A model generated the notes under the pieces. It made no database searches. It was not told where the DNA came from and worked only from the letters and a program-made list of their open reading frames with translations. Below, in pieces: positions 57,649 through 64,000 of a DNA stretch of 64,000 nt. Both the position numbers and the translations under genes were made by a program. Every line of letters starts with the position of its first letter. Position 1 is the first letter of the stretch. Location of the stretch: assembly GCA_027946365.1 (NCBI GenBank), contig JAPEUQ010000004.1:3596001-3660000 (forward strand). Direction: 5' to 3'. Source of the stretch: Kalmusia sp. IMI 367209 (lineage: Eukaryota; Ascomycota; Dothideomycetes; Pleosporales; Didymosphaeriaceae).

Positions 57649-60600
57649 TATGCTCTTCGTTCTCAGGTGTGTGGCTAATCAAGAACAAAGTATTTCGAGA
57701 TGGGATAATAACAAGTAACCCTTAAGCCGGGCTTCTTTATACTATATGTATATCGGCTTATCAGTCTTCTACCTGCCGATAGCGAGCCTCGCCAAGCAAG
57801 GGATGCCCTCATCCCGACCTAGTACCCATCATGACGAGCCATAGAGTTTCGTACTCAAAAGCAGTCGCCGCCAAGGAGCTTCGTCGGTCGGCGCTCCGGG
57901 CCCCCGCATCAAGTATGTGGGGGACGGTACGGAGAGGTTTGAAGTAGGACGTGCACTCTGCGTTCGTGGAGACGAACGTGCTGACTTTTTGGAATGCTGT
58001 CAGACTCAGCGCCTACCCATGGCAGACGACAGCGATCAGGACCGCTGGCGCTGTGCTTTAATCAACTGATGCGGCTGTTAGCTGCGAGTTTGATTTGACA
58101 TATGTAAAGCACGGATGTTTCGAACTGAGCTCGACTGGTACAACCCTGAACTAACCGTCGCTATCTTAAATCAGGTCCTAAGGGAGAAATCGAGTGCTCA
58201 CATCAACAACATAGCAACAGCATGCGTTCATGTTGGAGGATCTACAACTCTATGAAGTTGACTGAGTGTCAGGCCACACCGGACATAGTCTTGACGACCT
58301 CGATTAAGTCCTCATTTCCCAATCACCGGGTCTCTATTCCATGCAATGCATCTTTGACATCTTGACATCTTTGGCACCTTATCAGACCCATTAATGCAGC
58401 AAAGCCCGCCATAATCTCACGTCACCACACCAAGGTATACGCAAGCGCCACGTACTCTGCTCATCCATCTTATTTTCCAGAAGTCCTCGTTGAGCGCTGA
58501 ACCTTCATTCCGCCCATCGACGCCAAGCCATCACCGCCATGGAAGAACCCATCTTCGGATCCGGGGAGCCGCAACAACAAGCATTCCAGAACCAAAGGTA
58601 CACCCAAGCCTGTAGCCCTTGTCACATGTTGTAGTGCGCGCGTCCTGCCAGGACTACGCTACCCACGCACGTGCAGCCAATCACATAGCCGGTGCCTTTC
58701 ACACGTACTACGGTTAACAGACCGGAGATGGCGTCTGCCGAGAGATGCGGGTCTTGGCGATGGTGCCGCATGCAACGAGTGCGCCGAGCGCCGTATCTAA
58801 TGTGCGTGGTGTTGTGGTGTTTGCAGTTGCGTTCCGTCGGCTTGGGTGGTCTGGGCGTCCGCGCGTACGGGTCGTGGCTTCGGGTCTCCGACGTGGGATG
58901 GCGGAATTCCCGAGCATCGGGAAGATTTGGGAGGGATAGGAATGGAAGATACGCGCGGGCGTGAGGAGGGGATTCAGGCGCGCTGCGACCGTTTCTTTCG
59001 ATTTAGGTGAAAAGATGGCGGACGTGAAGTTCAACTTCCAAGAGGCATATTCCAAGGAGAGGCTCCTGGTTTCTTAAAGGGGGCTGCTTATCACAAAGTG
59101 AAAGCAGACTTTCAATGTTGGATACGAAACTTGATGTATGCGGTATATTGTGGCTTTCTATCAGAAGCTTGACACTACCAGGACGTTCGCAAACGCATCG
59201 GGTGCATGCCAAGTCGAATTGATTATCGCAAACACTGCGACTCACCTCGCTGCTAACAAAGAGGAATTGTCAAGATTCTGCATGGCCGCCATCTCCAACA
59301 TCCACGCAGGGATATCATCTCTCTACTCATTGATCCACTAGCAGTTTAGATCGTATTCCCCTCAAGTAAATAACACCAGAACGAACGACACTGGCGAGGA
59401 CACCTCGGAGACTGGCATTCGTGCTATCCTCCTGGTCGAGGTACGTTCGATGCATATCAGCCTGCTGAGCGCTCTCCTGCTCATATAACAACCAGCAGAT
59501 ATGCACATCGTAGACCCATGACTCTCATTTGGATTAGGACTCATCAACAGCTCAATCGCGAATGGAAGTACCTCCTACGATATCGACCTACGCTCACCTC
59601 GCATGATCCCTTCTAAAATCCGCCTTCATTGCAAAAAACGCATCCTCACTTCAACCTCACCAGGCTAACTCGTCCCTAACTCCAGCCTCAACGCCGGTAC
59701 CGCGCCCACGCCCTGCCCAAATGACTAGGCGGCCCCTCATCAAAGTCCTGCAGCACAAGTCAGCAACATGCCCAACTCCAGAACCACCTCCACCAATTCT
59801 CATCAATCTCTCACTCAATCCTCAAGCACCTTCAAAAAGAAAAAAAAAAGCAAGGAGCTATGAAATTAAACGCACCTCCCTACCCTCCCACAGCCCCACC
59901 CTATCCCACGGCCCCTCGCATCCTCCGTCACCGCCTCACAGCCTCCCTCATCCCGCCACACTTCGAGAAAACAGCAGTCTCCGCACGCGAGATGCTCGCA
60001 CGCGGCGCATTTGGAGCCGCGGTAGCCGGGGACCCAGACGGTGCGGCGGGCGGTGGGTGAGTAGACGGGGGACAAAGTGGACTGATGTTGTGGTTGCGTT
60101 GGGGTGGTGCAGGTGAAGTTGCAGCAGCGCCAGCGGTGGGTGAGGGAGATGGGTGCGTTGTGCGTGGGGAGGCGTGGCTGTTGGGGATGTTAGGGCGTGC
60201 GTTGTGGAGAGGAAGGGGAGAGAGGGGTGTGAGGAGATGTTGTGTGGTGTTGGGAAGGTGTGTGATCGTGTTACTTACCGGGTGCGTGAGGAGGGGTGGT
60301 TGGGGGAAGCGAGGGTGATGGGCGTTGATGTGGTGTTTGGGGGCATGAGCGCTGTGTTGGGAGGCTTGAAAAGAACGATTGGTAGTTCGTTGGGTTTGTA
60401 GGTGTTGGAAACGGGATAGTAGAGGAAATAGGAAGAGGAAGTAGATATGGTGTAGAGATCATAGGTTTATATAGTTGGGTTGGAGCGTGAAGAGGATGGT
60501 GGAGAGAACATTTTTGACGTGGATGTTGATTGACGATGGAAATTCTCAAAGGCAGAGCTGTGAAGGAAACTTGAAATGTTGCTGTCACGACGTGCGACCC

Positions 60601-62108
60601 TGAGAGCGACTTGATCACGAAGAATGGATGTGGTTCAAGTCAAGGAGCAGGATCGATGGGTTCCCATCGCCAAGCGCGCAGGTAGGCGAGAAGTCGCGAA
60701 GCTGAACAACCACAGTCTATTACAAATTGAGAATTCGTTTTGAAACGAGGGTTAATTAGAGTTAATACTCTCAAACGGCGCGTAGAGCGAAGAGGTAATT
60801 TTAAAGTCTAATGCCTGAGGCGACTTGGGTATGGTAGTACTCCATCGACTAGGAGTAAAAGCCAACCGGCGACTATTTGTTGCGGTCCCAATGTGGTAGT
60901 ATTATAGGCTAGTCGCCATCTACCCTCTCTCTTCCGTCCAGCGGCTCCGGGATAGTGAGAGAGCATTTCCTGTAGGTATTAGATGCAAGAGGATGTCGAG
61001 AGCCAGAGGAGCTTGAATCGCTGTCCTATAATGTGGTATGCGTCATGTTGTGATGACGAAGGATGGATTGGCACTTGAAGGCACAATGGTGATGGGCACT
61101 GCGGGCAAGCGAGTGAATTGTCAGCATGGGCCCGTCGTGTTTGGGGCATAGCTCGTATTCAGGCAGGCACGATCGCCGCCCGTTTCAGGGGGACCGGCAC
61201 ACTGGAACCCCTGAACACGGGCGATGCAAAGAAGGGTGGAAGCCTGTTGTGGAATTTGAGATGCTGAGACGAAGCAATTGGGAGGCGATGCGGTGATGCG
61301 CATTCCGTGGCGCGCATTCTGGAAAACACGTGGAGACGAGTGCAGATGAGCGGGTCCTAGTTAGTGAATGGATGATGGTGGGGCGAGAGATGCGCTATCG
61401 ATTGCCTGAGCGTGACATTCTCCTGAACTCGGTGCCCACCCTGGTCGCTGGCCGAAAGTCCCCCGGCCGGAGAGACGGAAGAGACACAGAGGTGCGATGA
61501 TGGGGCAGATCAATCATGGTAGCAAAAAAACACGACAGAGAATCAAAGATAATGCGCACTGCAGTCGTTGTTGTGCAGCGGCGCAACTGCGGTGCTTGGC
61601 TGGCAGCAATGCCCTGCATGCATCGTCGCTGCCAAAGCGGCATGGCTCCTGCCGAAGCGGGCGCTAGCGTCATCCTTCTCCAGAAACACCAGGCGCCTTT
61701 TTTGCCAGGGCGGCTGACCCGTGGAGTCCGCGCGCACTCGTCCCCCATAATAACACTCGTTGGGAGCCTCGGAGCCTCCTTTCCCACCACGCTTCTTCCC
61801 TTCGTTGTCCCCTTCTTTCGCCCATCCCCAAGTATATTGTTAATAATTATCCCCCACACGCTCGCTACATAGCCCCCGACAGAAATCCAGGGGAACCCAG
61901 GAACAGCCCCGTCGACCCCATTCGCTCATCGTCCACGGCATACCCTCGCGACTGCCGTTTCAGCAAGAACTTGGAAGGCGCGAACACCGTACATCGTTAC
62001 TTCCCTCCCCAATTCCAGGTTCGGCGGGCACAGCTGCACTCTTTTGACAGCTGCACCCGCGCTTAGCTCCCTTACACGACATCAACGCCCGCGACGAGAA
62101 CGGCCGCC
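57649..62108. other. 4.5-kb gene-poor region before the Crh gene
   Basis: Little is supported. A frame at 58539 has a good Kozak context (MEEPIFGSGEPQQQ) but ends after 30 codons and may be a first exon. A second weak candidate lies at 59860-60401 (listed). From 61.9 to 62.1 kb the DNA is pyrimidine-rich, as expected for the leader of the next gene. Confidence 0.45.
59860..60401 (+). CDS. weak candidate two-exon gene, unknown
   Basis: The first frame, 59860-60060 (66 aa, MKLNAPPYPPTAPPYPTAP, then RLTASLIPPHFEKTAVSARE), has a helix-forming part. A downstream frame to 60401 (VCDRVTYRVREEGWLGEARV, with VFGGMSAVLGGLKRTIGSSL) is also protein-like. An intron between them (donor GTGAGT near 60055, acceptor near 60110) exists, but the frames do not join cleanly. 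It may be a real gene whose intron-exon limits I cannot place, or chance in GC-rich DNA. Confidence 0.25.
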
Positions 62109-63577
62109 ATGGTCCGACACGCCCTCTCCGCTGTCGTAGCGGTCGCAGCCCTCGCTGGCTCCGCCGTTGCCCAGACTTGCACGAGGAACAGCAAGTGCCC
62201 GTCTGATACGCCCTGCTGTGGCCGTACGTCTCCGCCCATCCACCCCTCCAAGAAGCAGTGCTAATAGGGTTCAGTCTACGGCGACTGCGGTGTCGGCGCC
62301 TTCTGTCTCGGAGGATGCGATCCCACCATGTCCACCACCTTCGACTCGTGCGTACCGAACCCCGTGTGCAAGAGCGGCACCTACAACTTTGACGACCTCA
62401 ACGACATACAATCCATCGACAAGTACCTCGGCGACAACTCCAAGATCAACTGGCAGTCGCAGGGCAACCCCATCAAATACCCGTCTGGTGGCGTTGCTTT
62501 GACCATGGCCGAGGGCACCGTGGGAACGCTGCTGGCCTCAACCTTCTACGTATGGTACGGCAAGATCTGCGCCACAATGTCCACCAGCCAGGGCCAGGGT
62601 GTCGTAACCGCCTTCATTATGATGTCGGACGTCAAGGACGAAATCGATTTCGAATTCATTGGCAAGGACACCAGCAACGCCCAGTCCAACTGGTATTCCC
62701 AGGGTGTCACCAACTGTAAGTCATACTCACGCTTCCCGCACGTGGGACAGGCCTAACATAGATGCCAGACGAAAACATGAAGGAGCTCAAGGTTTCGCCC
62801 GATACCGTGAGCAAGACCCACGAATACTGCATCGACTGGTCCGAAGACGAGCTTAGTTGGTCCGTCGACGGCACCAAGGGACGCACCGTGAAGCGCACAG
62901 ACTCCTGGAACCAGACTGCGGGCCGCTTCGACTTCCCCCAGACACCCTCGCGCATCATGCTCTCGCTCTGGCCCGCCGGTCTCCCCTCGAACGGCGAGGG
63001 CACCATCGAATGGGCCGGTGGTGAGATTGACTGGAACAGCAAGTACATGACCAATGGCATGTACGGCGCTCTTGTTACCAAGGTCACGGTCGAATGCTAC
63101 GACGCTCCTGATGGCATCAAGAAGAGCGGTTCCAAGGCTTACAAGTACACCAACTCGAACCCCACCAACAACACTGTCGAGCTCGTCGACGACCTGGTTG
63201 TTCTGCACTCCCTGATGGATACCGGCGATGAGCCTGGCTCCGCTTCTTCCTCCTCCAAGGCCAGCTCCGCCGCGAAGCCCACCAAGTCAGTCAATATGGT
63301 TCCCGGCGGCAACCCCGGTGGAGGCGCCCGCCAGGACACCCCCGTCGCTGCCGCCAACTCCGCAGCTGCGACAGACGCCAGCAGTGCGCAACCTACCTCA
63401 GGATCTTCGGACAGCAGCGGCAGCGGCAGCGGCAGTAGCTCTAGCGGCAGCGGCACCTTCTCGCAAGGCGACACCGGCACTAACAATGCCGGCTCCTCTC
63501 TCGAGCCCGGCCTCGGCAAGATCGGCGGTTCGGCCATCGCCATCGTATTTGCCATCTTCGGTCTTCTTGTGCTATAA
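62109..63577 (+). CDS. Crh-type chitin-beta-glucan transglycosylase, GH16, GPI-anchored
   Basis: Links chitin to beta-1,6/1,3-glucan in the cell wall. Exons 62109-62223, 62275-62715 and 62769-63577 give 454 aa. A signal peptide (about 1-20, ending AVAQ) precedes a Cys-rich N-terminal module (CTRNSKCPSDTPCCG, then GDCGVGAFCLGGC) of the Crh type. The catalytic motif DEIDFEFIG lies at about residues 160-168, with both Glu (nucleophile and acid/base) and the Asp intact. A Trp-rich acceptor-site segment follows (CIDWSEDELSWSVDG). The Ser/Gly/Thr linker (SGSGSGSSSS) ends in a hydrophobic tail (SAIAIVFAIFGLLVL), as for a GPI anchor. The gene is intact. Confidence 0.97.
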
Positions 63578-64000
63578 TCGGATCTTTGATCTGTCCTTTT
63601 TTTCGGCTTGTCAACGACCTGGTTATGAGCATATCACATTCCTTGCCGTCGGACGGCTCTTCTTGTCCATCCTTCGTTACTATATCCCGGGTTGTTTAGG
63701 TTCTCTTTTGCGGTGCATTGCGGAGCGAGTCAGCGTGCGTGCCTGTTGGTAGTGGAGCGAGCATTTGCATGGCTGTCTGAATAGTTCTATTTGGAGGGAC
63801 GTAATTCTTAGCTGCGGTTTGGACAAGGGCAGGCAAAATATCTCATTCCATTCCTTTAAAAGTGTGAATACGGAGAGAAGTAGTGGACGGGTGAATAGCG
63901 AGAATGAAGTGTGTATACGTAATTCTACATTTGGGCTTGGTGATGTGTGGTGTGTGGTGTGCGACGTGGTGATGGCGATGCTCACCATTGCTGCGGCTGC
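63578..64000. other. 3' flank of the Crh gene, right edge
   Basis: No gene is supported. A GTGTG-rich tract lies near the end. Confidence 0.55.

Overview
The window is nuclear DNA of a filamentous ascomycete (Pezizomycotina). Genes carry short GT-AG introns of about 45-80 nt with internal branch sites such as CTAAC or CTAAT. Product families are typical of this group: eqolisin protease, Crh glucanosyltransferase, NLP, fungal tyrosinase, rhodopsin-like membrane protein and DUF7514 protein. A Dothideomycete or related plant- or litter-associated fungus is plausible, but the class is an inference. Exon boundaries below were worked out by hand from frame continuity, splice sites and family conservation.

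Layout. 0-9 kb: an EthD-like protein, a secreted NLP1 phytotoxin, a coiled-coil protein, a hevein-type chitin-binding protein and mitochondrial malic enzyme. 9-15 kb: two divergent F-box-like relatives, one broken by a stop codon, on either side of a 15-bp minisatellite, then a gene-poor stretch. 15-21 kb: eqolisin protease, a small Cys-rich protein, a SAM methyltransferase and a JEN-type carboxylate transporter. 21-25 kb is almost empty apart from a UstYa-like fragment. 25-33 kb: an SDR, a ferric reductase and a Ctr copper transporter sharing one promoter region, a candidate small secreted Cys protein and a DUF7514 protein. 33-43 kb is the housekeeping core: UGP1, a two-domain FolB protein, STI1, a bZIP factor and arsenite methyltransferase. 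43-58 kb is sparse and rich in oxidases: tyrosinase, rhodopsin-like membrane protein, laccase-type multicopper oxidase and FAD monooxygenase, with long gaps. The window ends with a Crh-type GPI-anchored cell-wall enzyme.

Themes. Several products act outside the cell or at the wall (NLP, chitin-binding protein, eqolisin, laccase, Crh, tyrosinase). Metal handling recurs: metalloreductase plus Ctr1-like importer, copper oxidases and arsenic methylation. Four separate genes (chitin-binding, malic enzyme, DUF7514, bZIP) read through perfectly only if one base is dropped from a run of 4-5 G/C. This shared pattern points to homopolymer errors in the sequence rather than four independent pseudogenes. 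The rhodopsin-like gene lacks a base, and the second F-box-like gene has an in-frame TAA; these two do not fit that pattern. No rRNA, tRNA, CRISPR or intact transposon was recognised.
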